A stretch of DNA of 64,000 nt from Paenibacillus faecalis (GTDB lineage: Bacteria > Bacillota > Bacilli > Paenibacillales > Paenibacillaceae), in NCBI RefSeq assembly GCF_900289175.1, contig NZ_LT985747.1, positions 1,501,121 through 1,565,120 on the forward strand, given 5' to 3'. Positions within the stretch are counted from its first letter, which is position 1. Every line of letters starts with the position of its first letter. A model generated the notes under the pieces. That model searched no databases. It was given only the letters and a program-made list of their open reading frames with translations, and was not told the origin of the DNA. The translations under genes and the position numbers were made by a program. This document shows positions 1 through 8,666 of this stretch, one piece after another.

Positions 1-799
1 CGTTGGATTCACGGAAGTACAAGCTCTTAAAGTAAAAACGATCGATGATGCCTGACGAACTGAATCCGCGTTTCTTCACAGCCTCATCCCAGTAAGCCAG
101 CTCCTCGTCATTTTTTACACGAATGGCTAGATGATGGATGCTGCCCCGGCCCGGTCTCTCACTCGGTCCATCCTGCTCTTTCACTACGATTTCACCAAGA
201 ACTTGACCTTCAACCGACTGATAAACACCCTCTTGTTCTGAACGAGACACTTCAACATATCCGAATATTTCCATCAATGTTTTCGCCAATTTATCCAGAT
301 TGCGAACTGTGATTTCTACCGATCCCATCCCTAAAATACGATGCTTCGGATCAACCGATGACTGCTCCCACGCTGTCCAATCCTTCGGCACTTCCGCTCC
401 ATCATTATTGATCAGAATGAGGCGAAGCCCTTCAGAATCCTCAAATGGCAATGCTTCTCTGCCTGCATACGTCGTGATATCACTATGTTTTACGTCCAAC
501 TGTTCAAAGCGCTCTTTCCAGTAAACCAGACTCTCAGAAGAGGGAACAAGCAATCCGATCTGTGTAATTGCATTGGTGCCGCGAACCGTTCTGCCAGCCG
601 CCGGCATTTCAAAGAAGGTTAACTCTGTCCCTGCACTTCCGGTTAAATCTCCATAAAACAAATGGTACATGAAGGGATTGTCTTGATTGACCGTTTTCTT
701 TACCCTGCGCATACCCAGTATGTTTTGATAAAATTCATTGTTGATTTGAGCGTTTTTCGTGAGCATGGAAATGTGATGGTGTCCTGGAATTTGATACAT
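1..799 (-). CDS. VOC-family ring-cleaving dioxygenase (MhqO/LinE-like), partial
   Basis: The gene starts at 799 after an AAAAAGGAGGAAG ribosome site and runs off the left edge, so about 266 residues are visible. The product begins MYQIPGHHHISMLTKNAQ and has two vicinal-oxygen-chelate repeats. The first metal-binding His is in GHHHIS and a later one is in SIHHLAI. Proteins of this family (MhqO, MhqA) open hydroquinone- or catechol-type rings with Fe2+ and usually detoxify quinones in Bacillota. A MarR regulator is 64 bp upstream on the same strand, as expected for the MhqR-controlled group. The C-terminus is outside the window. The exact substrate cannot be read from the sequence. Confidence 0.88.
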   Translation of the reverse strand, partial: MYQIPGHHHISMLTKNAQINNEFYQNILGMRRVKKTVNQDNPFMYHLFYGDLTGSAGTELTFFEMPAAGRTVRGTNAITQIGLLVPSSESLVYWKERFEQLDVKHSDITTYAGREALPFEDSEGLRLILINNDGAEVPKDWTAWEQSSVDPKHRILGMGSVEITVRNLDKLAKTLMEIFGYVEVSRSEQEGVYQSVEGQVLGEIVVKEQDGPSERPGRGSIHHLAIRVKNDEELAYWDEAVKKRGFSSSGIIDRFYFKSLYFRESN

Positions 800-815
800 A
801 TTTACTTCCTCCTTT

Positions 816-832
816 TTGACTTTACTAGTCAA
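816..832. promoter_or_regulatory. Candidate MarR operator in front of the dioxygenase gene
   Basis: The 17-bp sequence TTGACTTTACTAGTCAA has perfect 6-bp arms (TTGACT/AGTCAA) around TTACT. It lies just upstream of the dioxygenase ribosome site. Its core ACTTTACTAGTCAA recurs with one change (ACTTTACTACTCAA) in front of the MarR gene at 1343-1356. This suggests that one regulator controls both genes. Binding is inferred. Confidence 0.5.
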
Positions 833-863
833 GTGAAATTGTAAAAAAAATTTATTGTCGTGT

Positions 864-1307
864 TTATTGTGGTGGGATCTGCTTCTTCTGGCTGTGCTTA
901 TGCACGCGTGTCATTAATGAGTATAATACTTTCTTCTCTTCCTCATTCAATACCTCATCAAAAAATGATGATTGAAACGCAAGCTGCGCTGGCATGGCTT
1001 TTTCTAGTACTTTCGCCCCTTTATCAGATAGGGAAATCGTTTTTGTCTTCCACTCCTGCTTACGTTCGATGTATCCTTCCTTCTCAAGACGTGCAAGCAT
1101 ACGAGAAATTCCCCCTTGTGTCACGGTTACTTTCTCAGCAAGCTCAATCTGAGTTAATGGCTGATAAACATATATTTGAGCAAGCACATCAAATTGTGCT
1201 GTAGTTAAATGAAATCTTTTCAAAAACTCATTGGACATATGGTTGCTCTGGTTCATAAAACGAATTAACCGTAACCAGATTAATGAACCAATCGTATTAT
1301 TCTCCAT
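864..1307 (-). CDS. MarR-family transcriptional regulator (MhqR-like)
   Basis: A 147-aa winged-helix protein. I chose the ATG at 1307 (MENNTIG) because AAAGGGG lies 7 nt before it; an ATG 18 nt upstream lacks a site. The central region ([17 protein letters not shown], then [23 protein letters not shown]) is a classic MarR recognition helix and wing. The charged C-terminal helix carries an Asn/Glu/Lys-rich dimerisation segment. It sits directly upstream of the VOC dioxygenase and probably represses it in response to quinones or other electrophiles. Similar motifs in front of both genes suggest autoregulation. Confidence 0.88.
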   Translation of the reverse strand: MENNTIGSLIWLRLIRFMNQSNHMSNEFLKRFHLTTAQFDVLAQIYVYQPLTQIELAEKVTVTQGGISRMLARLEKEGYIERKQEWKTKTISLSDKGAKVLEKAMPAQLAFQSSFFDEVLNEEEKKVLYSLMTRVHKHSQKKQIPPQ

Positions 1308-1342
1308 CTCATGTCCCCTTTCCAAACCTTAGCCTTAATATC

Positions 1343-1356
1343 ACTTTACTACTCAA
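1343..1356. promoter_or_regulatory. Second copy of the candidate MarR box
   Basis: ACTTTACTACTCAA matches the operator core at 819-832 at 13 of 14 positions. It continues into the small palindrome TCAATTGA. It lies 36 bp upstream of the MarR start, which suits autorepression. Inferred from the sequence match only. Confidence 0.4.
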
Positions 1357-1378
1357 TTGATAAAAAAGCAAGGGTATT

Positions 1379-2017
1379 TTAAAATTTAAACAAAACCATG
1401 GACCTAAATACTGTTCTTTCGTACATCGCTGTTGCAAACGACTCAGCGAGTCCCTCTATAATTATATAATCGCCTACCGTAACATCGCCATAATCCCAGT
1501 CAAAATAGGAAAATCGCAGATTATGATGAAACTCATGAGCAATGAGTGAAGGTATTCTCGGCTTATTGTAATCATTCGGATAAATCGCTATCGTGACATA
1601 ACCCGGAATACCACCAAAACCGCAATAGCCGTTTTCTTTTTCCAGCTTTACAGGATCGGCAATATACATCCCGAAATGCAAATTATCCGCTTTGATCGCT
1701 AGACCTGACACTTCTGAAAAAGCAATACAGTCCGTCAAACTTTTTTTCGCCATATCAAGCGCCTTGATTTCTTGTAAATCCTTAAGTGCCTTTATAGCAG
1801 CATCCGTATGTTGGACATTTAAGTATCCCATCATTTGTGTAGCCATGACAACATCGTATCCACCTGGCTCCTTGGCCTTCATTGGAACATGAATGGTCCG
1901 CCCCATCTCTTCCAACGGCTTCATCATAGTATGTCTAAAAAAGTCCTCTCGCTTCTCATCCGGCAGCGACAGCATAGTTTCGTACTGGGTTACCATATCT
2001 TCTATCATCATTTTCAT
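1379..2017 (-). pseudogene. C-terminally truncated DUF2268/YjaZ-type zinc metallopeptidase
   Basis: This 212-aa product starts at 2017 after GGAGGGATTTTACG. It contains the gluzincin-type motif HEFHH (in LIAHEFHHNLRF, about residue 160) and the downstream acidic motif EGLAESFATAMY that supplies the third zinc ligand in DUF2268 proteins. In that family the latter motif is normally followed by a Gly-Pro-Trp-Val region and some 60-80 further residues. Here the frame ends abruptly at MVLFKF. The 3' end seems to have been lost at the junction with the MarR gene upstream region. Residual activity cannot be excluded because the catalytic motif is intact. Confidence 0.65.
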
Positions 2018-2177
2018 CGTAAAATCCCTCCTACGACCACCTTAAGCTATGACGCGGCGTAAAGGTCAATAGCCTATCAGGAAGGAAAAAGAGCATCCTC
2101 CTATTTATGGAAGACGCTCTTTCAACTCTGGTTATCTCGCCTTATTTCACACCAGCTAGACGTACTGCTCATGATAA

Positions 2178-2441
2178 CTATAGCCATTTAGCGTAGTTGT
2201 TCGCTAATTGTTGTAGTTCATTCATGAAAAGACTTGCATGATATCCGTCGCACACTGAATGATGCACCTGTAATGAAACAGGTAATAAGGTTCGGCCGTC
2301 TTGGCAGAAATACTTACCTCCAATCACGATAGGCAATAAAATAATCACCATCGTTAAAGACGTTAATATTAAAGCCTGTGAAATGAACCCAAGGAATACT
2401 GGAAATCGGAAATGAGTTCCTTATAGCACCTGGTTTTATTT
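2178..2441 (-). pseudogene. Chloramphenicol acetyltransferase (CAT type A) remnant
   Basis: No intact reading frame is present. Translating the minus strand gives the last part of a CAT: first SFPISSIPWV, then after a frameshift near 2323-2345 GGKYFCQDGRTLLPVSLQ, followed by the catalytic HHSVCDGYH (HHxxxDG) and FMNELQQLANN. The frame ends at a TAG at 2178. The N-terminal two thirds are missing and the remnant abuts the 3' end of the histidine kinase gene. Homology is recognised from the order of CAT motifs. It is a dead fragment and gives no resistance. Confidence 0.75.
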
Positions 2442-2448
2442 ATGCACG

Positions 2449-3888
2449 TTAGTGTGCTGCACTGACAAGCGAATCTGTTTTCACCACAGCCTTAGGCAAC
2501 ATCAGCTCGAATCGCGTCGTTCCTCCTTCGGTGTCGAGAACGAGCCAGCCTCCGTGCTTTTCTACGATATGCCTTGCGATGGTCAGCCCAAGGCCCGTTC
2601 CGCCATCACTCTTTCTCGCCGCATCGCCTCGGACGAACGCTTCAAACACCCGGTCTCGGAGATGGTCGGGAATACCGACGCCGTTGTCAGCCACTTCGAT
2701 TGACACCTTCGTGTCCCCATCAGTAAGTATTAATCGTACAGTCGTTTCTAGCGGATTGTATTTCAGCGCATTGGCAAGCAGATTGGAAACAGCACGATAC
2801 AACAGCTTCCTGTTGAACGTAACAATCACTTCCTGTGAAGGAATATCGCAATCAAACACAAAATGCTTCTCCTCGAACAGGTCATAATAATCCACCGCCA
2901 TCTCGCGTAGAAATTCAGCAAGGTCCGCAGCCTCCTTGACGACCGGATAGTCTGGGCTCTCCAGCTTTGACAGCTCAAACACGTCGTCAATCAGCTCGGC
3001 GACAAGCTGCGTTTTGTCGTGTATAAGCTTCATGGTCCGCAACTTTTTCGCTTCATCTTCAATCATCCCGAGCTGCAATGCCTTGGCGTAACCCTGAATC
3101 GTCGTGATCGGTGTCTTCAGGTCATGCGAAATATGAACAAGCATCTGCTGCTTGCTCTCCTCCAGCAGCTTGTTATCCTCCTGCGCCTTTTCCAATTTTT
3201 CAGCCATGGCGTTAAAACTCTCCTGGATTTGCGCCAGCTCATAATTCGCTTCGAAATGAAGCCTCTCGTAGTAGCGCCCACCAGCCACATTACGGATACC
3301 CTCTGCAATGGCGGTCAGCGGATTGGTCAGTCTAACTGCAGTCAGACGGCTGTACACGTACACGTTAATTCCGAACAGGACAATGAACAATAACCCTATC
3401 TCCAATATGGCGCCCCAGAAAAATTTGCGGTCGGCCGCCGTCAATTCGTCGATGCTCACCTCAAATTTAATTTTGTTTTTCGGCAGTTTGACAAGAGCGT
3501 ATCTGAGCTGTCCGTCCTCTGAATGAAACGGGGCGATCGACGTGTGATAAGGATTTTCCTTTGTATCGTAAAATAATGTGTTCAGCTCTTTTTCCGAATA
3601 CGCAGCCGGCTTGTCCAGCTTCTTCCCCTTCACTTCAATTACCCTCAATCGTTCATCGAGAATTTCCACCCACCCATACAGCGATTCAATCGTATCTGTC
3701 GGCATGTCCGCCGTATTCGCGCGAACGATCTCGCTCGCTTGCACCTGGGGGAGCTCCTGTTCAGCCAACCACTCATTTGTTCGCCAAACAAAAAAGAGCA
3801 GCAGCAAAAGCACACTTACACTCACCGTCAGCGAAAAGAAAATGTAGTTTCGAAGAAGCATGCCGAACAATTTTGATTTACGGCGCAT
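2449..3888 (-). CDS. Membrane sensor histidine kinase (VanS/BaeS-like)
   Basis: A 479-aa kinase. The start at 3888 (MRRKSKLFGM) is chosen because AGGAGGAG lies 5 nt before it and it overlaps the regulator stop codon, giving translational coupling. Two membrane helices (about residues 12-32 and 155-178) flank an extracytoplasmic domain. They are followed by a HAMP linker, the HisKA box with the phospho-acceptor in VHISHDLKTPITTIQGY, and an HATPase_c domain with N (NLLANALKY), G1 (DNGVGIP) and G2 (GGTGLGLTIARHI) boxes. It probably phosphorylates the OmpR-type partner encoded just upstream. The signal is unknown; the divergent gene encodes a membrane-anchored hydrolase that may be its target. 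Confidence 0.93.
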   Translation of the reverse strand: MRRKSKLFGMLLRNYIFFSLTVSVSVLLLLLFFVWRTNEWLAEQELPQVQASEIVRANTADMPTDTIESLYGWVEILDERLRVIEVKGKKLDKPAAYSEKELNTLFYDTKENPYHTSIAPFHSEDGQLRYALVKLPKNKIKFEVSIDELTAADRKFFWGAILEIGLLFIVLFGINVYVYSRLTAVRLTNPLTAIAEGIRNVAGGRYYERLHFEANYELAQIQESFNAMAEKLEKAQEDNKLLEESKQQMLVHISHDLKTPITTIQGYAKALQLGMIEDEAKKLRTMKLIHDKTQLVAELIDDVFELSKLESPDYPVVKEAADLAEFLREMAVDYYDLFEEKHFVFDCDIPSQEVIVTFNRKLLYRAVSNLLANALKYNPLETTVRLILTDGDTKVSIEVADNGVGIPDHLRDRVFEAFVRGDAARKSDGGTGLGLTIARHIVEKHGGWLVLDTEGGTTRFELMLPKAVVKTDSLVSAAH

Positions 3889-4600
3889 GCAACTCCTCCT
3901 TCTTGGCGAACCGGTATCCAAGCCCACGAACGGTTTTCAAATAAACTGGCTCACGCGGCGAATCCTCTATTTTGTCCCGTAATCGACTGATTTGTACCAT
4001 AATTGTGTTGTCGTCAGCAAAATACGGATCTGACCATACGCTTTCAAAAATTTGTTTTTTCGTATAAATTCGTCCTGGCTTGCTCATAAACAGCTTCAAC
4101 AGCTTATATTCATTGGCGCTGAGCGCAATCGGCTCGCCCCGTTTATACAACATGCATGCTTCGTGATCGAGCGTCAGATCGCCTAGCTTTGTTTCGGTCA
4201 TCTCCTCTTCAGCCCGCACTAGAGCAGGATTGTTGAACTCGTAGGTTCTCCGCAGTTGGGCCTGTATACGCGCGACCACTTCCAGCGGACTGAACGGCTT
4301 GGTTATAAAGTCGTCCGCCCCTAGGCCAAGCCCGGTAATTTTGTCGGTTTCCTGATTTTTGGCCGACACGACGATAACCGGCAGCTTTGAATGCATACGA
4401 ATCCATTGCAGCAGCTGAAAGCCGTCGAGATGCGGCATCATGATGTCGATGACAGCCAAATCAATTGAAGACCTTGAGAACAGCTGGATTGCCGTCTGAC
4501 CATCGTGCGCTTCAAGTACATCAAACTCTTTTTCGAGGAACAGCTTTAACAGCTCCACAATATCCGGATCGTCGTCAACTAGCAAAATCGTCTTGCGCAT
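3878..4600 (-). CDS. OmpR/PhoB-family response regulator (VanR-like)
   Basis: A 240-aa regulator. The ATG at 4600 (MRKTILLVDDDPD) is chosen over an upstream ATG because GGGGAGGGAG precedes it. The receiver domain has the acidic pocket DDD, the phospho-Asp in LAVIDIMMPHLDG, the switch Ser and the Lys in ITKPFSP. The C-terminal winged helix has the typical TRP-type recognition helix (DDNTIMVQISRLRDKIE) and ends GLGYRFAK. It overlaps the kinase gene by 11 nt, forming a two-gene operon. It is transcribed away from the large hydrolase gene at 4778 and may control the shared intergenic region. Confidence 0.94.
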   Translation of the reverse strand: MRKTILLVDDDPDIVELLKLFLEKEFDVLEAHDGQTAIQLFSRSSIDLAVIDIMMPHLDGFQLLQWIRMHSKLPVIVVSAKNQETDKITGLGLGADDFITKPFSPLEVVARIQAQLRRTYEFNNPALVRAEEEMTETKLGDLTLDHEACMLYKRGEPIALSANEYKLLKLFMSKPGRIYTKKQIFESVWSDPYFADDNTIMVQISRLRDKIEDSPREPVYLKTVRGLGYRFAKKEELHAP

Positions 4601-4777
4601 CGTGTCTCCCTCCCCTGTTATACGAATGGTTCGAGCCTTGCCAGCAATCTCCTGCAATGTAAGGTTATTTTAAGAATTGTGAAAGTCGGTAGAAAGAAAA
4701 GATCCATATAATAGGTTCTATCAGATATCTCGAGTTTTTGGCGCAGCGCGAACTAATAAAAGAAAGAGGTCTTGTCC

Positions 4778-7045
4778 ATGGCAAATACAGAAATAACCGT
4801 AAAAGAATCGGCTAAAAAAAGATTTTCGTTGTTCAGCCACCTGTTTAAGCGTACAGCCCCTCTTACCCCAGGCTGGAAAGGAGCTTTCATTGCGCTCGCC
4901 TTCATTACGTTATGTGTTTATTTCGTGCAGGGATATTATTTTCTTGGGACCCGGGGGCCCATCGATTATTTAACCGGAACGTTCCTATTCCTGCTGGCGA
5001 TCATTCTCGTTACCGGCGTTATTGCCGGTCTCTTCCACTGGGCAAAAAAGATGCCCTCTCGCTACATTTGGGTGGCGTTAGCCTCTTTCTGTTTACTGTT
5101 CATCAGCTTCGCTGGCCCGATGCAGCTGATGTTTCTGGTGACATTTTCGATCATTATTGCATTTTCCATTCTCGGTGCATTCCTCTATCGATGGATAACC
5201 GGAGCCTATCGTGAGGCTAAGAAAGTTTCAAAAGTGATTGCTGGCGTTGTTACTGCAGTGACATTCGGCATTGTCTGCATCGCCGGGTACTGGCTGTTAG
5301 ATGACGGCAATGCGGAGCTGCCGAAGCCATACCGACTGCAAGCGATGAAGCCTGCGGACCGATATAAGACAACGATGGCGAACCCGGCGGAACAAGGTGC
5401 ATTTAAAGTAAAAACTTTAACATACGGCAGTGAAAACAACTATCGCAAGGAGTTTAACGCAGAAGGGTCACTCATTACAAAGCAGGTGGACGGATCGTCT
5501 TTTGTAGATAATTGGTCCTCGATTCGTACACGCTCGTTCGGTTTTGGACCGGACGCGATGCCGCTAAACGGATTGGTCTGGTATCCTGAAGGTGAAGGGC
5601 CCTTTCCGCTTGTTGTCACTGTTCACGGCAATCATATAGCAACCGATTATTCTGATCCGGGCTATGAATATCTGGGCGAGCTGCTGGCAAGCCGTGGGTA
5701 TATATTCGTATCGATCGACCAAAATTTCCTCAACACCTCTCCGTATGACGACATGTTTGTGGTAAAGGTGCTTAAGAATGAGAACCCGGCCAGGGGATGG
5801 CTTATGCTGGAGCATTTGAAGGTGTGGGACGAGTGGAACACAACCAAGGGCAACCCGTTATACGGCAAAGCGGACATGAGCAAGATCGCCCTGATCGGCC
5901 ACTCCCGCGGCGGTGAAGCGGTATCGGTAGCCGCGGCTTATAATAAACTGCCGGCCTCTCCGGAAGACGGAAACATCAAGTTTAATTACAACTTTGGCAT
6001 CCGTTCGATTATTTCTATTGCAGGCACCGATGGACAATACAAGCCTGCTGGTCAACCTACGGAACTTAAAGATATAAACTATCTGGCTATTCAAGGCGCA
6101 CATGATATGGACGTCAACTCGTTTGACGGAGCAAGCCTGTACAGCCGCATCGGCTTTACAGAGGGCAGTGAATATTTTAAAGCGTCCGTATATATGTATG
6201 GAGCGAACCACGGGCAATTCAATACCGAATGGGGGGAAACGGATGGGGCCGGATTAGGCAACAAACTGTTTAATATAGCCCAGCTTATCCCGCAGGAAGA
6301 ACAGCTGCAGGCGACAAAAGTGCTGATCTCATCTTTTCTGGATACAACGCTGAAAAAGAGTGACGAATACCGCACCGTCTTTCAAGACCTTGGTTACGCC
6401 CGGGAGTGGCTGCCGGACACGATGTATATCAGCAACTATATGGATGCAAATACGACAATCATCAGCAGCTTTGACGAGGACATCGATCTTGGCACGACAA
6501 CCTTGGCCGGAGGACGGCTGATCGGAGAAGGACTAAAGGAATGGAAGGAAGAAAAGGTGGAGATGAAAAACATGACCGACCAATACAGCACAGTTTCTCT
6601 CGGATGGGATCGTGCATCGACTTCCGTTGTTCCCGAATATACGATGATTTTGCCGAATGACGGGCTTGATGTGTCCGATCATAACTCGATTGTGTTTTCC
6701 ATGGCCAACGGGGATCGAGAGGTCGAGACTTCCGGCACGCACGCCCTCATTGACTTAACTATAAAAGTCGAGGACAAGGACGGCAATACCGCAGCCTTAC
6801 CGCTAAGCAGTGAAGCTGCCTTATTGCCGATGCTCGAAGGTAACATTGTGAAATGGCCGTTCACTTCTTTCATGCCAACAAAAGAGCCGGTGTTCCAAAA
6901 CTTTGCCTTCAAGCTATCTGATCTTAAAAAGGCAAACCCGGATTTTCAACCGGAACAGATAAGCAAAGTCAGCTTTGTGTTTGATCAAACAGAAAAAGGA
7001 ACGGTGCTGATCCGAGACATTGGCATCCGCAACGACAAACCGTAA
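4778..7045 (+). CDS. Large membrane-anchored alpha/beta hydrolase
   Basis: A 755-aa protein. The ATG at 4778 follows AAAGAGG by 9 nt; a TTG two codons earlier is less likely. The first about 160 residues hold four hydrophobic helices after a basic N-terminal tail. A soluble domain follows with an alpha/beta-hydrolase core: oxyanion-loop motif VVTVHGNH (about residue 285) and nucleophile elbow LIGHSRGGEAVSVAA (about residue 375). This arrangement resembles PET-hydrolase/chlorophyllase-type esterases but is much longer. The last 200 residues are beta-rich, ending in a possible carbohydrate- or lipid-binding fold. It lies divergent from the two-component system. A terminator follows at 7119. Substrate unknown. 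Confidence 0.8.
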   Translation: MANTEITVKESAKKRFSLFSHLFKRTAPLTPGWKGAFIALAFITLCVYFVQGYYFLGTRGPIDYLTGTFLFLLAIILVTGVIAGLFHWAKKMPSRYIWVALASFCLLFISFAGPMQLMFLVTFSIIIAFSILGAFLYRWITGAYREAKKVSKVIAGVVTAVTFGIVCIAGYWLLDDGNAELPKPYRLQAMKPADRYKTTMANPAEQGAFKVKTLTYGSENNYRKEFNAEGSLITKQVDGSSFVDNWSSIRTRSFGFGPDAMPLNGLVWYPEGEGPFPLVVTVHGNHIATDYSDPGYEYLGELLASRGYIFVSIDQNFLNTSPYDDMFVVKVLKNENPARGWLMLEHLKVWDEWNTTKGNPLYGKADMSKIALIGHSRGGEAVSVAAAYNKLPASPEDGNIKFNYNFGIRSIISIAGTDGQYKPAGQPTELKDINYLAIQGAHDMDVNSFDGASLYSRIGFTEGSEYFKASVYMYGANHGQFNTEWGETDGAGLGNKLFNIAQLIPQEEQLQATKVLISSFLDTTLKKSDEYRTVFQDLGYAREWLPDTMYISNYMDANTTIISSFDEDIDLGTTTLAGGRLIGEGLKEWKEEKVEMKNMTDQYSTVSLGWDRASTSVVPEYTMILPNDGLDVSDHNSIVFSMANGDREVETSGTHALIDLTIKVEDKDGNTAALPLSSEAALLPMLEGNIVKWPFTSFMPTKEPVFQNFAFKLSDLKKANPDFQPEQISKVSFVFDQTEKGTVLIRDIGIRNDKP

Positions 7046-7118
7046 CCTGACCTTTTTTGGAAAACAGCATTAAAAGCTCGGTCTAAAATCATTCCTCAAA
7101 GTCCGCTCAAACGCAAAC

Positions 7119-7147
7119 AAAAACGCCAGATCAACTCTGGCGTTTTT
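7119..7147. terminator. Bidirectional intrinsic terminator
   Basis: Arms AAAACGCCAGA and TCTGGCGTTTTT flank a five-base loop, with an A-run on one side and T-run on the other. It lies downstream of the hydrolase gene (+) and of the DinB gene (-), so it can serve both convergent transcripts. Confidence 0.85.
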
Positions 7148-7283
7148 CATATTGTTACGGTCATAAAAACATATGTAAGATAAATGCTGAACATTTCCCG
7201 CACATCGGATCACGATCTGCAGCGCCCATAGCTCGTACTGGGAGCCAAGCATGGTGTTGCAACTTACTCGGCTCGAACATACA

Positions 7284-7787
7284 CTACCTTGCTTGCAGCT
7301 TGTCATCTGCTGATGGTCCGTAAAGTCCCGGCACCGGTATATCGATAAGCCGTAAGTATACTCCAAGCTGAGCACGATGATGGATCATGTGGTTTACTCC
7401 AAACGTACGCAGCGCATGCGCCCGCGGTTGTTGTTGAATAAGGGTCTCACCACGCCGAAGTGTCCATACTTCGCCTAAATACTCTTCTCCACTTTCAGAT
7501 AGCAGCTTGCTGACCCGTGTAACTCTCTCATCATATTCCTCGATAATCGCTTCACGGCTCTTAAAAGGTTCCCGAGGTGGCGGTGCAGCTGCAAGATCAA
7601 ATGCCGGATAACGAAGGATCGCTTCCTGCCAAATGAACAAATTAACGATATGTGTAGCCAATTCACCCACACTCATCGATCTCTCATGCGGCTTCCACGT
7701 TAAATGCTCCTCTGGAATACACTCCAGTATACGCCGCGTACCGGCAAACTCTTGCATAACATCACCAAGCATCAATTCCTTAACCAT
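7284..7787 (-). CDS. DinB/YfiT-family putative metal-dependent protein
   Basis: A 167-aa product. The ATG at 7787 (MVKELMLGDV) follows AGAGGAGCGGG; an ATG nine codons earlier has no site. The four-helix DinB fold is shown by the spaced metal-binding histidines in ATHIVNLF (about residue 53) and the paired HMIHHRAQLG near the C-terminus, a hallmark of the family. DinB/YfiT proteins are often metal- and thiol-dependent S-transferases. The precise reaction here is unknown. It is a single-gene unit that converges on the terminator at 7119. Confidence 0.85.
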   Translation of the reverse strand: MVKELMLGDVMQEFAGTRRILECIPEEHLTWKPHERSMSVGELATHIVNLFIWQEAILRYPAFDLAAAPPPREPFKSREAIIEEYDERVTRVSKLLSESGEEYLGEVWTLRRGETLIQQQPRAHALRTFGVNHMIHHRAQLGVYLRLIDIPVPGLYGPSADDKLQAR

Positions 7788-7932
7788 ATTTCCCGCTCCT
7801 CTCTTGTACAGCACTAGATTGCCTTACCTCTAACGTTTATCAACCGTGATTGATTCCGCATAACGAGCCTGAAACAGCACCCTAAATCCCAGTTTCTTCT
7901 ATTCTATAATAATGAAGAAGCCTGATTCAAAT

Positions 7933-8521
7933 CTAACATTCAACTTGAAAAACATACGGTGCAGCTGCTTTTAACAAGCTTTCTACTCCACCCGGATGAT
8001 ATGGCATCAAAAGATTCGCCGTTTCAATATCCACCCATTTAACCTCGGCGATTTCGTTCTGATCAACTATCGTGATATCCCCTCCTGTAACTTTAACAGC
8101 AAATGTAATCATTAAACCGTGGTGTCCATGCTTTGTAAAAAAATGCTTCATTAACCGCAAGTATACTTCCCGCTTCAATAACCAATCCCGTTTCTTCCCT
8201 TGTTTCGCGAATAACAGCCTGTTCCAAGGTTTCTCCAATTTCAACAGCCCCGCCTGGCAGTGGCGAAGCAAACAGCCTTGTTAAAAATGCACTTTGCTTA
8301 TCCTTCGCAATCAATAGTGCCGAAAACATCATTAAAAAGGCAAAACTAAATACAATCAAGCCCGGCGTTAAATTTTCAACTTTAAATGTATCGAGGGGGG
8401 CGTTCTTTTCAATTGTTGTGAACACGACTAAAAGCAAAAGCGGTAACGCAATGCCAAGAATAATGGAAAGCGGATCTCTAAAAATTTCTTTTCGATTTCT
8501 CCCTGCAAATGGACCAACCAT
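7933..8521 (-). pseudogene. Chimeric pseudogene: ABC-2 permease N-terminus fused to a frameshifted Nudix hydrolase
   Basis: The reading frame starts at 8521 with [18 protein letters not shown] and two hydrophobic helices typical of the N-terminus of a drug-type ABC-2 permease. At about residue 87 (LFASPL) it switches without a break into a Nudix domain: GX5EX7REUXEEXGU is visible from GGAVEIGE to REETGLV. A frameshift in an A7/T7 homopolymer near 8131-8137 then splits the Nudix domain. The rest ([14 protein letters not shown] to the stop at 7933) continues in another frame. Deletion of the permease 3' part and the Nudix 5' part probably joined them. Each half would be non-functional. Confidence 0.75.
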
Positions 8522-8666
8522 TGCATAGTTTTCTATAAGATTTGCGACTACTTTTATTTTATTTTCATGTTTTTAACATATTTTTCACCTGGTTTTGACA
8601 CCCCCCTAATTCAAAATCGGTACGCTTAACTGTGAAATACAAATGACATACAAAGGAGGAATTGTC

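Noticed and set aside
8595..8626. TTGACA plus TACGCT as promoter of the EEP gene
   Set aside because: The spacing is 20 bp and the -10 match is poor.
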